Positions 32,483 through 43,295 of a stretch of 64,000 bases of DNA are shown piece after piece. The DNA is from an uncultured Alphaproteobacteria bacterium. GTDB taxonomy: Bacteria > Pseudomonadota > Alphaproteobacteria > CAAHEQ01 > UBA3637. Positions within the stretch are counted from its first letter, which is position 1; each line of letters opens with the position of its first letter. The DNA lies in the NCBI GenBank assembly GCA_947627155.1, contig CANQUX010000001.1, positions 1 to 64,000 on the forward strand, read 5' to 3'. Both the position numbers and the translations under genes were made by a program. The notes under the pieces were generated by a model. The model ran no database searches. It was not told where the DNA came from and saw nothing but the letters and a program-made list of their open reading frames with translations.

Positions 32483-33439
32483 TTATTTCCTTTTATTGGA
32501 GCCTTTTAAAAGTTTTTCCTTAATGGATTTTACCCCTTTGGAAAGGAGATTTTGAGAAACGGATGGTTCTTTTGATTGCATTTTTTCTTTTTTTTCGGCC
32601 TTTGTTTTGGTTGAGGCTTTGGCAGGGGCGGCCTTTTTAGCGGGTTCTGTTTTGGTGCTTGCTTTCACCGGTTTATCGGCTGCCTTTTTTTCGGCTTTTG
32701 CTTTATCCGGCGTTTTGGCAGTGACAGCCTTTTTAGCAGGCTCGGTTTTGGCGTTTGCCTTCACCGGTTTATCGGCTGCCTTTTTTTCGGCTTTTTTTTC
32801 TGGCTTTGCCGGCGCTTTGGCGGGAGCTTTGGAAGCAGAGGTCTTTTGAGCCGGTTCGGCTTTGGCGCTTGCCTTCATCGGTTTATCGGCTGCCTTTTTT
32901 TCGGGCTTTGCAGGAACGCTTGCTTCGGGTTTTGAAGTCTCTTTGCCCGCATCGGGATTTGATGATTTAATGTCTGCATTTTTTTTATTCGATGAGGGAA
33001 CATTTGCTTCTTCGGGTAAAACAGTTGTCAGTTTGTTTTCTTTTTTGTTACGTGCCGATTCCATGGCCAATTCCTTTAAGGACGTATAAGCAATTTTACA
33101 ATGTTCCGGACAATAAGGTTTCCCTGTTTGCGCATCTTTCCCGCAAAAGTGAAAGTTATCGGTACCGGGTTCGCCGTAGGGCCAACGACATGAATTAATT
33201 TTTAAATCCAACAAACTTGTTTTTTCTTTTTGATGTGATTTCGGCGTGTTTTTGGAGGGTGTCGGCACAATTGTTTTGGGAACGCGAATGGGGGAGGGAC
33301 GTGCGTCTAACCCCAAACGATGCACTTTTCCGACAACCGCATTTTTTGAAATACCCAGCTCACGGGCAATTTCAACCGTGCTTTTTCCTTTATTCCATAA
33401 TTTTGTCAGTTGTTTGATTTTATCTGATGTCCAAGCCAT
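32483..33439 (-). CDS. gcrA: GcrA-like cell-cycle regulator with long Lys/Ala/Pro-rich repeat tail
   Basis: MAWTSDKIKQLTKLWNKGKSTVEIARELGISKNAVVGKVHRLGL; CRWPYGEPGTDNFHFCGKDAQTGKPYCPEHC; then KPEKKAADKPVKA-type repeats. Confidence 0.9.
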   Translation of the reverse strand: MAWTSDKIKQLTKLWNKGKSTVEIARELGISKNAVVGKVHRLGLDARPSPIRVPKTIVPTPSKNTPKSHQKEKTSLLDLKINSCRWPYGEPGTDNFHFCGKDAQTGKPYCPEHCKIAYTSLKELAMESARNKKENKLTTVLPEEANVPSSNKKNADIKSSNPDAGKETSKPEASVPAKPEKKAADKPMKASAKAEPAQKTSASKAPAKAPAKPEKKAEKKAADKPVKANAKTEPAKKAVTAKTPDKAKAEKKAADKPVKASTKTEPAKKAAPAKASTKTKAEKKEKMQSKEPSVSQNLLSKGVKSIKEKLLKGSNKRK

Positions 33440-33455
33440 ATTTAACTCCTTATTG

Positions 33456-34526
33456 TTAATTGATAATTTCAATCGGTAATCCGACTCTTAACAAATTTTT
33501 GTTCGTAAAAGCATTTTTCAGTGCCGGCGCATATTTTTCCGCAAATAAAGCATCGGCCGCTTTTGCATGATAAAATTCCGTTAACATTTGAATCGGCAAG
33601 AATTTTTCGTTTTCCTTAATCGGATATTGTTTTCGAAAACCGGAAATCACAATGGCCTCCGATAAACTCATTTGCGAAACGCGATATCCTTTGAGTAACC
33701 GATCGGCCGTTTCAATAAATTCTTCCCGATTTTTCCAGCCTTTTGCAGTTAAAAAAGCATCGAGTTTTGCACCGTTTCCGGTATCGTCAATATGTTTAAT
33801 CCACTCGCGAAACGGCCAAGACATTACAAATGCCAAATTATCGCCCAAATAATCACGCAACCGACTGCCAAGTTGCTCTTCGGCACCGTCAATAAACGCC
33901 GGAATATCATTCAGCGTTTGAATGGTTTGCGTGACATCCGTTTCGGTTAAATCCGTTTGCGTCAAAGACTTTGGCAGTGTTTTCGGAATTTGATAAATCT
34001 CCTCCAACGATTTCGCTTTATAATCCGGGTCAGGCGCTTTGGGTTCATCGGGCAACAGCGGAATATCGTTCAATGAAACAATTGATTTATAAAATGCCTG
34101 TTGTTCGCGCAGCGAAAGCCATTTTTCCGGATCCAATATCGGATACATGGAGGCGGGCAGTGCATCTAAATATTTTTCGGCGAATTTGGCCAGTTTCGGT
34201 GCAATTACCGTCGGCTTTTTTCCTTTCCAAATAATAATTTCAGGATGTGACGTGATTTTATGCGGTAAAATACGAAACTCATGCAACATGGGGAAATAAT
34301 ATTGCCGTTTGTCTTCCGGAATGGCCAATAATCTGTCAAGCATATAATCAACCGACATAAAATAATCTTTATGTTCGTCAAATATGTCTTGCACTTGACG
34401 CGCATTAAGCTCATTTGCCACAAACTCGGCGGAAATTTCGGGCGGCAAAGTTGATTTAGCCTTCACCTCATTGAAAGGAATGATTAAAAGTGCCAAAGAA
34501 ATATAAAGAAACTGTCGCATTCTCAT
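33456..34526 (-). CDS. Hypothetical exported protein
   Basis: 356 aa; N-terminal signal-like MRQFLYISLALLIIPFNEVKA. Confidence 0.6.
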   Translation of the reverse strand: MRMRQFLYISLALLIIPFNEVKAKSTLPPEISAEFVANELNARQVQDIFDEHKDYFMSVDYMLDRLLAIPEDKRQYYFPMLHEFRILPHKITSHPEIIIWKGKKPTVIAPKLAKFAEKYLDALPASMYPILDPEKWLSLREQQAFYKSIVSLNDIPLLPDEPKAPDPDYKAKSLEEIYQIPKTLPKSLTQTDLTETDVTQTIQTLNDIPAFIDGAEEQLGSRLRDYLGDNLAFVMSWPFREWIKHIDDTGNGAKLDAFLTAKGWKNREEFIETADRLLKGYRVSQMSLSEAIVISGFRKQYPIKENEKFLPIQMLTEFYHAKAADALFAEKYAPALKNAFTNKNLLRVGLPIEIIN

Positions 34527-35951
34527 TTACTCGTTATCGGTTATTTGAACGGTATATTTTAACGTAACTTCACCGTTTGCCGGCACATCGATTTTCCAGA
34601 AAATACGATTGGCCGTTTCTTTGGTGTAATCATGGTCGGATTTCGTAATTTTCCATGTGCCGTATAAGTTTTTATAAACGGTGGCGGTTTTTAATTCGTT
34701 TGAGCCGTTTTTAAGCGTGACTTCATATTCGGACAAAGAAGCGTTTTTGCCCAGTTTTTCATATTGCGTGCGTTTTGCATTGGCAAACACATCAAACGAA
34801 TCGCTCATTCTTAACCGCACATGTGCCTGATTGGGTGTGTGTCCGAGCTGTGCTTCGCCGACAAAAATCGATTCGCCGTTTTTCATTTCTTTATAAAAAC
34901 GAATGGTGCCTTTGGGCAACGCTTCGCCGAGTTTGTTTTCTTTGGTGTTGTCAAAGGTGTAATAAATAACGGCTTTTCTGTTTTCAATCGGGTGCGTGGC
35001 GGGGTTTAAAGTGTTATCAAACACATATTCTTTGTGAAGCGGAACCTGATTTTTGCTCAATAACGCCACTTGCTTTGTTTGTTTGGGTGAAATGGTTGTT
35101 TTAAAGGGCAGGGAATAAACATAAAAATCAGCTACGTTTTCAACTTCCGGCATGGCACCTTCAGCAGCATAAAGAGTGGCATCCATAGTCATTGACGCTT
35201 TGTTCTGATACATGCGCGGTGCAACAACATGACGAACAACGGAAACGTCACCCGAAACCAAACGCACATCAGCCTCTTTGAAAACGGACGATGATTGATT
35301 GGTTAACGTGATAAATCCGTTTAAATCCATATCGGTTTCTTTTTCGTTTAAATTCGCCACATAATTGGCTTCCCAAGACAGACCGTTTGTCAGATAGTTT
35401 AAGCTTAACGGTTGACTGCCTGCGTTTTGCGAGTGTAAAGAAAGCCGTAACGACGGACGGGGAATAAGACCGTCGGGCATTTTGCTTAATATAATGTTTC
35501 CCTTCGGATTGGGAACAATTTGTCCGTTTATTTCCAAAACGGAATCATTGTTGTTGGAGTCATAAGCCAACAATTTGCCCTCCGTTTGCGTTTTTTCTCC
35601 CGTTTCGGGATTTTCGGTTTGCAAAATCACCGCTTGCCCGATTGATTTTTTCAAAAGAGAAGCGGGGCTGATAATATCATAATCAAAATTTTGTTCCAAT
35701 GTTTGAATGCCGTTTCCGCTTAACAAGGCGCTTTCGGGAATAATTTGCGTGGCAATTTCTTCAAATGAAATTTGATTGAGCCCCGCCTTCAAGTCACCGG
35801 TGCGCACATCGTTGACAAGAGCAATATCACCGTTATAAATGGCAATACTTAAACTTTTTTGCTGACTGACGGGAATGACGTTTGTGGCAGCAAATAAGGG
35901 TGTTGAAATCAGAGCGCAAACAGCGGTTGTTAATAAAAAGTGTTTCATTTG
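34527..35951 (-). CDS. DUF4139-domain-like exported protein
   Basis: MKHFLLTTAVCALISTPLFAA signal; SLSIAIYNGDIALVNDVRTGDL; SLNYLTNGLSWEANYVA. Confidence 0.75.
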   Translation of the reverse strand, partial: QMKHFLLTTAVCALISTPLFAATNVIPVSQQKSLSIAIYNGDIALVNDVRTGDLKAGLNQISFEEIATQIIPESALLSGNGIQTLEQNFDYDIISPASLLKKSIGQAVILQTENPETGEKTQTEGKLLAYDSNNNDSVLEINGQIVPNPKGNIILSKMPDGLIPRPSLRLSLHSQNAGSQPLSLNYLTNGLSWEANYVANLNEKETDMDLNGFITLTNQSSSVFKEADVRLVSGDVSVVRHVVAPRMYQNKASMTMDATLYAAEGAMPEVENVADFYVYSLPFKTTISPKQTKQVALLSKNQVPLHKEYVFDNTLNPATHPIENRKAVIYYTFDNTKENKLGEALPKGTIRFYKEMKNGESIFVGEAQLGHTPNQAHVRLRMSDSFDVFANAKRTQYEKLGKNASLSEYEVTLKNGSNELKTATVYKNLYGTWKITKSDHDYTKETANRIFWKIDVPANGEVTLKYTVQITDNE

Positions 35952-37555
35952 AGTTCTCCTTTTTGATTGTAAGCATCGGGACAAGCGTTTTTAAAATGCG
36001 CTTGCCATTTTTGTTGAAAACGAAGGGCGACGGCATAAGGATAATTTTTAAGGTATAAAGCCGAAGCAGCCTGATTTTTCAAACCGTAAAACAGATTTGA
36101 ATCTAAAAGTTGATTTTGAAAACATCTCGTTTCTTTAAGCATTTTTTTTCGACCGGCATAATGAAAGAAAAGAATAATCATGACCCCCGTCAAAACCAAG
36201 ATAAGCGCATAATGAAAAAATGTCAAATAAATATTTTGTTTTTGCGCAAAATAAATCACGCCCGCAATTAAACAGAAGGCCGTCAGCCAATATTGAACGG
36301 AAAGGCGAAAATAACGACATAAGGAATAAATGAGAGGCAGAAGCCCCATTAAGCGCAAACGGCGACATTCGAGCGGCATTTTTTGCCGATGTGTTTGATA
36401 AAATGTTTTCAGCTGTGTTAAAGTTGTTTTATCGGGAAAAACACGTTGCAGGCGATGAAGCGTTAACGGCGCAAAGCGGTATATATAATGTCGCGTGTTT
36501 TTTTCGGGTTTTTCAAAATGCAGAAAAAGCGTGTTACAGCCTAAATAAATTAATACAAACAATAAGGCAATTAAAACGGTTGCCTGTTCAGGGTTTTTAT
36601 CCGCCCACTCGGAGAGGGTTTGCGTTTGAAAAAATGAGGGATTGAACGAAACGAATAACGCCGCGTTGGCAAAAGCCGGCAAGGGATTATTCAACACAAA
36701 AGCCGTATTCCCTTTTTTGTCGGAATAAGTTTTGGCGGCATTTAAAACGGAAACATAATTGGTGCCGAACAGCATTTCTTTTTCCCAAACGGTTGTTTTG
36801 TTTAAAAACTCAATATGTGCCGATAATCGGGCAATCGGCATGCCCCATCGAACACCTGTTAAATTATAATGAATAAAGCCTTTATCCGGTTGAACGGTAA
36901 TACCGTCTTTTAACACATATTTCAAAGAAATGTTATGAAATCCCGCCGGTAAAAAAGAATCGCTCGCGATTGTAATTTCGTTTTCCGCCGGCGTGATTGT
37001 CGGCGTGAAGGGTTTGCCGTCCAATGTTGCTTTTAAAAGTTGAAAATCGGCATTTTCGGCGGATTTGGTCAATAAAATCGTGCGTTGAAACGTTTTATTT
37101 TCGGTCTCAATAAATGAAATATCTTCATCAATCAGTAAGGAATCGGGAGATAAAACTTGAATTTGAATAATAAAATCAGTGGCATGCGGTACATAAATGT
37201 CTTTTTCTTCCGTACCGAACGGTGTTTTATAGGCTATTTCTTTTAAAACGGGCGTATTTGTGATCGGTCGGGTATCCATGCGAACGGTGCCGTTGGGCAG
37301 TAATTCCGATTTTGTAATTTGCGTTGTGCCGAACAAGCGCTTTTTTTCTTCATCCATCCAGCCGGAAGGTGCTTCCGTTCCCGATGCGCCGACTGTTGGT
37401 CCGATATAAACAAAAGGTGTTCCGTTATAGGTGGCACTGGTTGCAGCGGTACGTCGGGCAATGTTTAATAAATTCCCGTCATCAACTCCTTTTTGGGCAA
37501 AAACAGATTCGGAAAAGCAAAAAACGAGTAAAATCAAGAAAAATAATCGCTTCAT
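35945..37555 (-). CDS. DUF2207-like predicted membrane protein
   Basis: Signal peptide, large periplasmic N-terminal half, C-terminal TMs. Confidence 0.6.
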   Translation of the reverse strand: MKRLFFLILLVFCFSESVFAQKGVDDGNLLNIARRTAATSATYNGTPFVYIGPTVGASGTEAPSGWMDEEKKRLFGTTQITKSELLPNGTVRMDTRPITNTPVLKEIAYKTPFGTEEKDIYVPHATDFIIQIQVLSPDSLLIDEDISFIETENKTFQRTILLTKSAENADFQLLKATLDGKPFTPTITPAENEITIASDSFLPAGFHNISLKYVLKDGITVQPDKGFIHYNLTGVRWGMPIARLSAHIEFLNKTTVWEKEMLFGTNYVSVLNAAKTYSDKKGNTAFVLNNPLPAFANAALFVSFNPSFFQTQTLSEWADKNPEQATVLIALLFVLIYLGCNTLFLHFEKPEKNTRHYIYRFAPLTLHRLQRVFPDKTTLTQLKTFYQTHRQKMPLECRRLRLMGLLPLIYSLCRYFRLSVQYWLTAFCLIAGVIYFAQKQNIYLTFFHYALILVLTGVMIILFFHYAGRKKMLKETRCFQNQLLDSNLFYGLKNQAASALYLKNYPYAVALRFQQKWQAHFKNACPDAYNQKGELK

Positions 37556-38244
37556 TTCTTGTCCTTTCGTTTTATCGACGTTTGTGCAGAATCAGAGGGA
37601 TTTAATTGTTTTTTTTCGTCGGCCGGACACACGTTATAAAGAGAACATTTTTCGCAAAACGGCTTGCGCGCCGTACAAATATATCGTCCGTGTAAAACAA
37701 GAGCTAACGCCACATCGGGCTTAAATTCGGCGGGAACCAGCTTGTTGAGTTTTTCTTCAATTTCGGGTGGTGTTTTTCCCGTGCAGATTTTTAAGCGGTG
37801 ACAGAGGCGAAACACATGCGTATCAACCCCGATGGACGGCGCGTGGAAGGCAATGTTTAAAAACACATTGGCGGTTTTGCGTCCCACGCCGGGCAGGGTA
37901 ATCAATGTTTCAAAATCAGAAGGTACCTGCGAGTTATATTTTTCCGATAACACCTGCGCCAAAAGCATAATGGATTTTGTTTTATTGTTAAAATAGTTAA
38001 TGGATTTGATAAACGAACGCAGTTTATCGGTACCGAGTGCCAACATGGCTTCGGGTGTATCTGCCGCCTGAAACAATTTTTCCGTTACTTTGTTAACGCT
38101 TTTATCGGTACTTTGCGCCGATAAAATAATGGCAACCAGCAAAGAAAAGTGATTTGTCCAGTTTAATTCACATTTCGGCTCCGGATAAGTTTTGTGGAGC
38201 GCTTGAAAAAAAGCTTTTCTTTGAGAAAGGGTCATTAAAGACAT
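37552..38244 (-). CDS. nth: Endonuclease III
   Basis: LPGVGRKTANVFLNIAF, VDTHVFRLCHRL, C-terminal Fe-S cysteines. Confidence 0.95.
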   Translation of the reverse strand: MSLMTLSQRKAFFQALHKTYPEPKCELNWTNHFSLLVAIILSAQSTDKSVNKVTEKLFQAADTPEAMLALGTDKLRSFIKSINYFNNKTKSIMLLAQVLSEKYNSQVPSDFETLITLPGVGRKTANVFLNIAFHAPSIGVDTHVFRLCHRLKICTGKTPPEIEEKLNKLVPAEFKPDVALALVLHGRYICTARKPFCEKCSLYNVCPADEKKQLNPSDSAQTSIKRKDKK

Positions 38245-38247
38245 TTT

Positions 38248-39135
38248 TTATTTCTCCCGATTAACAATATAAGTAATTAAATCCTCTAAATCGGCAACTT
38301 TCTTTTTTCCGAATGCCGTTAATGCTTCTTGTGCCGTTTGGGCATATTCCCGAATTTTCAGACGGATTTTTTCTTGTCCTAAACAGGCAATCATGGTTGA
38401 TTTATGACTTTTTTCATCTTTTCCGAGTGTTTTACCGACTGTTTCGGCATTGCCGTATAAATCCAGTAAATCATCGGTTATTTGAAACAAATGTCCGAGA
38501 GCATATCCGAAACGAGTCAGCGCAACGCGTTTTGTGGGTGAACAAAGCGGGGCAATATAACACGGCGCTTTACAGGAAAAAGCAATCAGTTCGCCTGTTT
38601 TCAACGTTTGCATTTGTTGAATTTCCGATAAAGAAAGCGGTTGCTTTTCGCCGATTAAATCAATCATTTGCCCGCCGATCATTCCCTTATCGCCGATGGC
38701 TTTGGTCAGTTCGGCAATGAGCCGACATCTTTTCGGTGCCGGAACAGGCAGCGTTGAAATAACTTCAATGCCTTTTGTCAAGAGCGCATCGCCGGCCAAA
38801 ATGGCGGTTGCTTCATCAAATTGAATATGATTGCTCGGTTTCCCGCGGCGCAGGGTGTCATTATCCATGGCAGGCAAATCATCGTGAATAAGCGAATAGG
38901 TATGAATCATTTCAACGGCGGCCGCCAATTGTCCGGTAATTTCAGGGGGGCATTTGAGCATTTTGCCGATTGTTAAAATTAAAAACGGACGAAACGCTTT
39001 CCCTTCGCTGACGGCAGAATAACGCATCGCCTCGGTTACTCTGGCCGTTAAGTCATTTTTCGGTTGTAAAAACACATTAAGCCATGTATCGGTAATTTCA
39101 CGAGCTGGTTGAAAGTCAGGCAGTTTCTGTATCAT
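38248..39135 (-). CDS. ispA: Polyprenyl (farnesyl/geranyl) diphosphate synthase
   Basis: IHDDLPAMDNDTLRRGKPSNH, FQITDDLLDLYG. Confidence 0.93.
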   Translation of the reverse strand: MIQKLPDFQPAREITDTWLNVFLQPKNDLTARVTEAMRYSAVSEGKAFRPFLILTIGKMLKCPPEITGQLAAAVEMIHTYSLIHDDLPAMDNDTLRRGKPSNHIQFDEATAILAGDALLTKGIEVISTLPVPAPKRCRLIAELTKAIGDKGMIGGQMIDLIGEKQPLSLSEIQQMQTLKTGELIAFSCKAPCYIAPLCSPTKRVALTRFGYALGHLFQITDDLLDLYGNAETVGKTLGKDEKSHKSTMIACLGQEKIRLKIREYAQTAQEALTAFGKKKVADLEDLITYIVNREK

Positions 39136-39364
39136 TTAAATCTTTTACTCCGATAATGGTTTTTTGATCCGTCACCAACAAATCGATTTTGGCTTTTGCC
39201 GTTTTTAATTTTTGAGCACAATGTTTTTGAAGGGCCATACCGCGTTCGTAAGTTGAAACGGCTTCATCAAGTTTGATGTTGCCGCTTTCCAAACGCCGCA
39301 CAACGGTATCCAGTTCATTCATTGCTTCTTCAAAAGAAAGATTGTCAATTGTGTTTTCACTCAT
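39116..39364 (-). CDS. xseB: Exodeoxyribonuclease VII small subunit
   Basis: SFEEAMNELDTVVRRLESGNIKLDEAVSTYERGMALQKHCAQKL. Confidence 0.95.
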   Translation of the reverse strand: MSENTIDNLSFEEAMNELDTVVRRLESGNIKLDEAVSTYERGMALQKHCAQKLKTAKAKIDLLVTDQKTIIGVKDLNDTETA

Positions 39365-39380
39365 TTTATTTCCTTAATGT

Positions 39381-39818
39381 TTATTTTTTAATTTTGGTAT
39401 TTTTTTGCGCTCTTTTGCAATGACACGGTTGATGTGCATGAGATTTTTCTTCCCCGCAACAGCACCCCGCGTGATGGTGGTGACAGCAACATTGTTCTTG
39501 TTCTTTTTCGGCGCGAAAAGCTTCTTTGTTTTCCCGATAAGTTTCTTTAATGTGTGCCTTGGCTTTCACTTCTTCTTCACGCGCGGTAATTTTGCCCACG
39601 ATATCCCATACGTTTTCGCGTAAATCATAAAGCATTTGTATGGATTTAATGTCGGTTTCGGCTGCTTCTTCGGCTTCAATCAGGGTTAAAATTTCATTTT
39701 CCAGCTGAAAAGCCTGATTGGTTACAATCACGCATTCTTCGGGCAGAATTTTTTTGTTTTGCGCCGTTTGTGACAGGTGAATTAATTCCGTTAATTTTTC
39801 TTCCAATTGTTTTTGCAT
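39381..39818 (-). CDS. Hypothetical coiled-coil protein with Cys/His-rich tail
   Basis: EQEQCCCHHHHAGCCCGEEKSHAHQPCHC. Confidence 0.65.
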   Translation of the reverse strand: MQKQLEEKLTELIHLSQTAQNKKILPEECVIVTNQAFQLENEILTLIEAEEAAETDIKSIQMLYDLRENVWDIVGKITAREEEVKAKAHIKETYRENKEAFRAEKEQEQCCCHHHHAGCCCGEEKSHAHQPCHCKRAQKNTKIKK

Positions 39819-40006
39819 TTTGGCTCCTCTTTTTTTTATAAGGGTTATTTTAAACAATTTAAAAAACGATTACAAGTTTTTTATTTGTTTTTTTGTTAAA
39901 AAAAAGAAAAAAAATTGACTTTTTTGAAAACTCCTTTTATGATGAGAACAATTATTTTTGAACTTTTTTATAAATTATGCGTTATTTTTGTGTATAGGAG
40001 ATAAAA

Positions 40007-41359
40007 ATGAAGTTAAATTTGGCAAAAATATTGTGTTTGGGCGTGTCTTTTGTGATGGCCGGTTCGGCTCAGGGCTTGGATCCGTTTTCGGTTTATCGGG
40101 AAAATGCGCCGAAGAATTGTGTTGATAAAGATATCGGAAAAGGGGCGTTGGGTTTGCCCGAGTTGATTGAAATCGGTTTGTGCAACAATCCGGCCCTGAA
40201 CCGTGATTATATGTCGGTAAAGGCGTCAGCTGCTTCCGTCGGTAAAGCAAAATCGGAATATTTGCCCGATGTAACCGCTACCGGCGAATTATCCGATTCT
40301 TACAGTAAAGCGCAAAAAGATGATCGCATAAAATCCGATCCGTTCGGCGGGAATATTGCTTTATCATGGTTACTCTATGATTTTGGCGGACGCGGGGCGC
40401 GGATCGAACGCGAAAAAGAATATTTCAATCAAACGCAATTTTCTTATAACGCCTTGTTGCATGATACCATTTTGGCCATTCATACGGCTTATTTGGAACT
40501 GCTCAGCAGCGAAGAAGTTTTGAAAAGCGCCAAAACCAGTGAAGAAAGTTATAAAAAATCGTTTGAGGAATCAACCAAACGTTATGAGTTAGGGTTGGTG
40601 TCGTTGAGCGATAAATTGCAGGCACAAACAAGTTACGAACAATCAAAGTTGGAAGTGGTGAAAGCGGAAAATGCCGTTAAAATCAATCAAGGCACGTTGG
40701 CGGAATTGTTAAACGTGTCGCCTGATGTCAGTTTTAACTTAAAGCGTCCGCCCAAAGGAAAAAATATTGCGGCTTTGGAATCGGGTGATGTGTCCGTTCA
40801 AAAACTGATGCAAACGGCACTGGATTTACGTCCGGAAATTAAAAGTCAGGAAAGCGCCCTGAAAGCGGCAAAGGAAAACATTAATGTTGCCAAAGCGTTA
40901 AATTATCCGAGTTTCACGGGAAATGCCCGTGCCGGTTATGATGACGATTGGAAATATGCTTCGCCTTATCGGTATAACGCATCGGTCGGTATCGGTCTTT
41001 CCGTTCCTCTTTTCACGGGCTTTTCCAATACCTATAATATAGCACAGGCAAAATATCAATACAGACAATCATCGTTTGCGTTGGAGGAAACGAAAGAAAG
41101 TGTGAAAAACGAAGTGTGGAGTGCGTATCAAAATTATAAAACGGCGGTATCCGCTCATGAAATCAGCAAGCGTGTTTTGGAAAGCGCGGTTGAGGCCGAA
41201 CGCGTGGCATTTGCCATGTATCAGGTCGGGAAAGGCGATATTTTAAATCTGTTAACGGCCAGCGCCAATTTGGCATCGGCGCGTAAAGAAGTGATTGTTG
41301 CTTTTTACGCCGTGTTAAAGAGTAAATCGAACCTCTATCGGGCTGTTGGGAGATTTTAG
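40007..41359 (+). CDS. TolC-family outer membrane protein
   Basis: LPELIEIGLCNNPALNRDY; GKAKSEYLPDVTATGELS; DLRPEIKSQESALKAAK. Confidence 0.9.
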   Translation: MKLNLAKILCLGVSFVMAGSAQGLDPFSVYRENAPKNCVDKDIGKGALGLPELIEIGLCNNPALNRDYMSVKASAASVGKAKSEYLPDVTATGELSDSYSKAQKDDRIKSDPFGGNIALSWLLYDFGGRGARIEREKEYFNQTQFSYNALLHDTILAIHTAYLELLSSEEVLKSAKTSEESYKKSFEESTKRYELGLVSLSDKLQAQTSYEQSKLEVVKAENAVKINQGTLAELLNVSPDVSFNLKRPPKGKNIAALESGDVSVQKLMQTALDLRPEIKSQESALKAAKENINVAKALNYPSFTGNARAGYDDDWKYASPYRYNASVGIGLSVPLFTGFSNTYNIAQAKYQYRQSSFALEETKESVKNEVWSAYQNYKTAVSAHEISKRVLESAVEAERVAFAMYQVGKGDILNLLTASANLASARKEVIVAFYAVLKSKSNLYRAVGRF

Positions 41360-42543
41360 TGATGTTACGTTCTCAAATAAAAGATAAATTTGTTTCGGGC
41401 GGCGCTTTCATTCAAAAAACAGGGCGTCGGCCGCTCATCAAATGGGGCGTTATTCTGCTGATTTTAGTTGTTGGCGGTTTTTTTCTGTTTGCTCCGAAGC
41501 AGAAAGGTATATCGGCCAAAGATTTTGAGACAATTTCCATCGCGCGCGGCAATATTGTTGAGGAGGTAACGGCTTCCGGTAAAATTCAGCCGATTAACAC
41601 GGTCAGTGTGGGTACGCAAATATCGGGCATTGTGGAACAAGTACTGGTTGATTATAATGATGAAGTTAAAGAAGGGCAGTTGTTGGCGCAGTTGGATACG
41701 GCGCTCTTAACGGAAAGTAAAAATGATGCATCGGCGCGCTTGAGTTTGGCAACGGCAAAAAAGAAAATTGCCGAACTGAATTATGCCCGCTATGAAAAAT
41801 TATATAAAGATAAACTGATTGCCAAGGCCACGCTTGAAGAGGCGGAAATCGAGCTGGCATCTGCCGATGCGGAGGTGTTAACGGCAACGGCCGATGTGAA
41901 CAAAGCCGAACGCAATTACGGCTATGCAAAAATCTTATCGCCGGTGTCGGGAACGGTTATTTCCAAAGAAGTGGAGCAGGGGCAAACGGTTGCCGCCAGT
42001 TATCAAACACCCACGTTGTTTCAAATTGCCGAAGATTTATCGAAAATGCAAATTGAAGCCAGCATTGCCGAGGCGGATATCGGATCCATTCAGGCAGATA
42101 TGGCCGTTACGTTTACGGTTGATGCCTATCCGAACGATGTGTTTCAGGGAAACGTGAAGCAAATTCGTTTATCACCGACGGAGGAGTCAAACGTGGTGAT
42201 GTATACGGTGGTGATTGATGTGGATAATTCGTCCCGTAAGCTGTTGCCGGGGATGACGGCGTTTGTGAATATCGTGGTGCATTCGGCGCAAAACGTGTTG
42301 CGAATCCCGACGGCGGCTTTGCAGTTTAAGCCCGGTGTGCGGTTGAAAGATTATGTCGAACAGCAAAAAATTGAATTAACGCCGTCGCAAGGAATTGTGT
42401 ATCGCTTTGAAAAAGGGAAACTTTATCCGATTGTGTTTGAAAAAGGCATTTCAAACGCTTCGTTTATGGAGGTGAAATCCGGCTTGACGGAGGGTGAAAC
42501 CATCGTAACGGAATATTTAACGGGCGGACGGCGGCGCAAATGA
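41359..42543 (+). CDS. macA: MacA-like membrane fusion protein
   Basis: EEVTASGKIQPINTVSVGTQISGIVEQVLVDYNDEVKEGQLLAQLD; adjacent MacB-type ABC genes. Confidence 0.85.
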   Translation: MMLRSQIKDKFVSGGAFIQKTGRRPLIKWGVILLILVVGGFFLFAPKQKGISAKDFETISIARGNIVEEVTASGKIQPINTVSVGTQISGIVEQVLVDYNDEVKEGQLLAQLDTALLTESKNDASARLSLATAKKKIAELNYARYEKLYKDKLIAKATLEEAEIELASADAEVLTATADVNKAERNYGYAKILSPVSGTVISKEVEQGQTVAASYQTPTLFQIAEDLSKMQIEASIAEADIGSIQADMAVTFTVDAYPNDVFQGNVKQIRLSPTEESNVVMYTVVIDVDNSSRKLLPGMTAFVNIVVHSAQNVLRIPTAALQFKPGVRLKDYVEQQKIELTPSQGIVYRFEKGKLYPIVFEKGISNASFMEVKSGLTEGETIVTEYLTGGRRRK

Positions 42544-43295
42544 CAGAAAAGCTTCAACAATCGAGCGATCGGCATCAAATTGTGATTGAAGTGAAAAACC
42601 TGTGTAAAACTTATTTTATGGCAGGCGGTTTAAGTCAAAATGTGCTTAAAAATATTTCTTTTCAAATTAAAAACGGCGAATTTGTGTCGATTATGGGGCA
42701 TTCCGGTTCGGGAAAATCAACACTGATGAACATTTTGGGGTGTTTGGATCGACCCACGTCGGGCGATTATTTTTTGGACGGGGAAAACGTCGCGCAAAAA
42801 GATGATACCGCTTTGGCGCATATTCGAGGCGAAAAAATCGGGTTTGTGTTTCAAAACTTTAATTTGTTGATGAAACGCACCATTGCCGATAATGTTTCGT
42901 TACCGCTTATATATCGCAACGTCGGAGAAACAGAACGCAGGGAACGTGCCGTTAAAATGCTGCAACAAGTGGGGTTAACCGGCTATGAAGAGAGATTGCC
43001 CACGCAAATTTCGGGCGGTATGCAGCAACGTGTTGCCATTGCCCGCGCGCTGATTAACAATCCGGCCATTCTTTTTGCCGATGAGCCGACGGGTAACTTG
43101 GATACGCAAACCTCCGATGAAATTATGCGCCTGTTTTGTCAGTTAAATCGGCAGGGAATAACGGTTGTGTTGGTGACGCACGAAGATGATGTTGCCGATT
43201 ATGCCCCGCGTATGATTAAAATCAGCGACGGCAGAAAAGAGTTTGACGGCTTGCGCGCCGATTATGTGAAAACGGTGCAAAAGGAGCAGAAATGA
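42540..43295 (+). CDS. MacB/LolD-type ABC transporter ATPase
   Basis: [49 protein letters not shown]. Confidence 0.95.
   Translation: MTEKLQQSSDRHQIVIEVKNLCKTYFMAGGLSQNVLKNISFQIKNGEFVSIMGHSGSGKSTLMNILGCLDRPTSGDYFLDGENVAQKDDTALAHIRGEKIGFVFQNFNLLMKRTIADNVSLPLIYRNVGETERRERAVKMLQQVGLTGYEERLPTQISGGMQQRVAIARALINNPAILFADEPTGNLDTQTSDEIMRLFCQLNRQGITVVLVTHEDDVADYAPRMIKISDGRKEFDGLRADYVKTVQKEQK

Noticed and set aside
32607-32970. Hydrophobic plus-strand ORFs opposite gcrA
   Set aside because: Shadow translation of the Lys/Ala-rich repeats; no independent start signal
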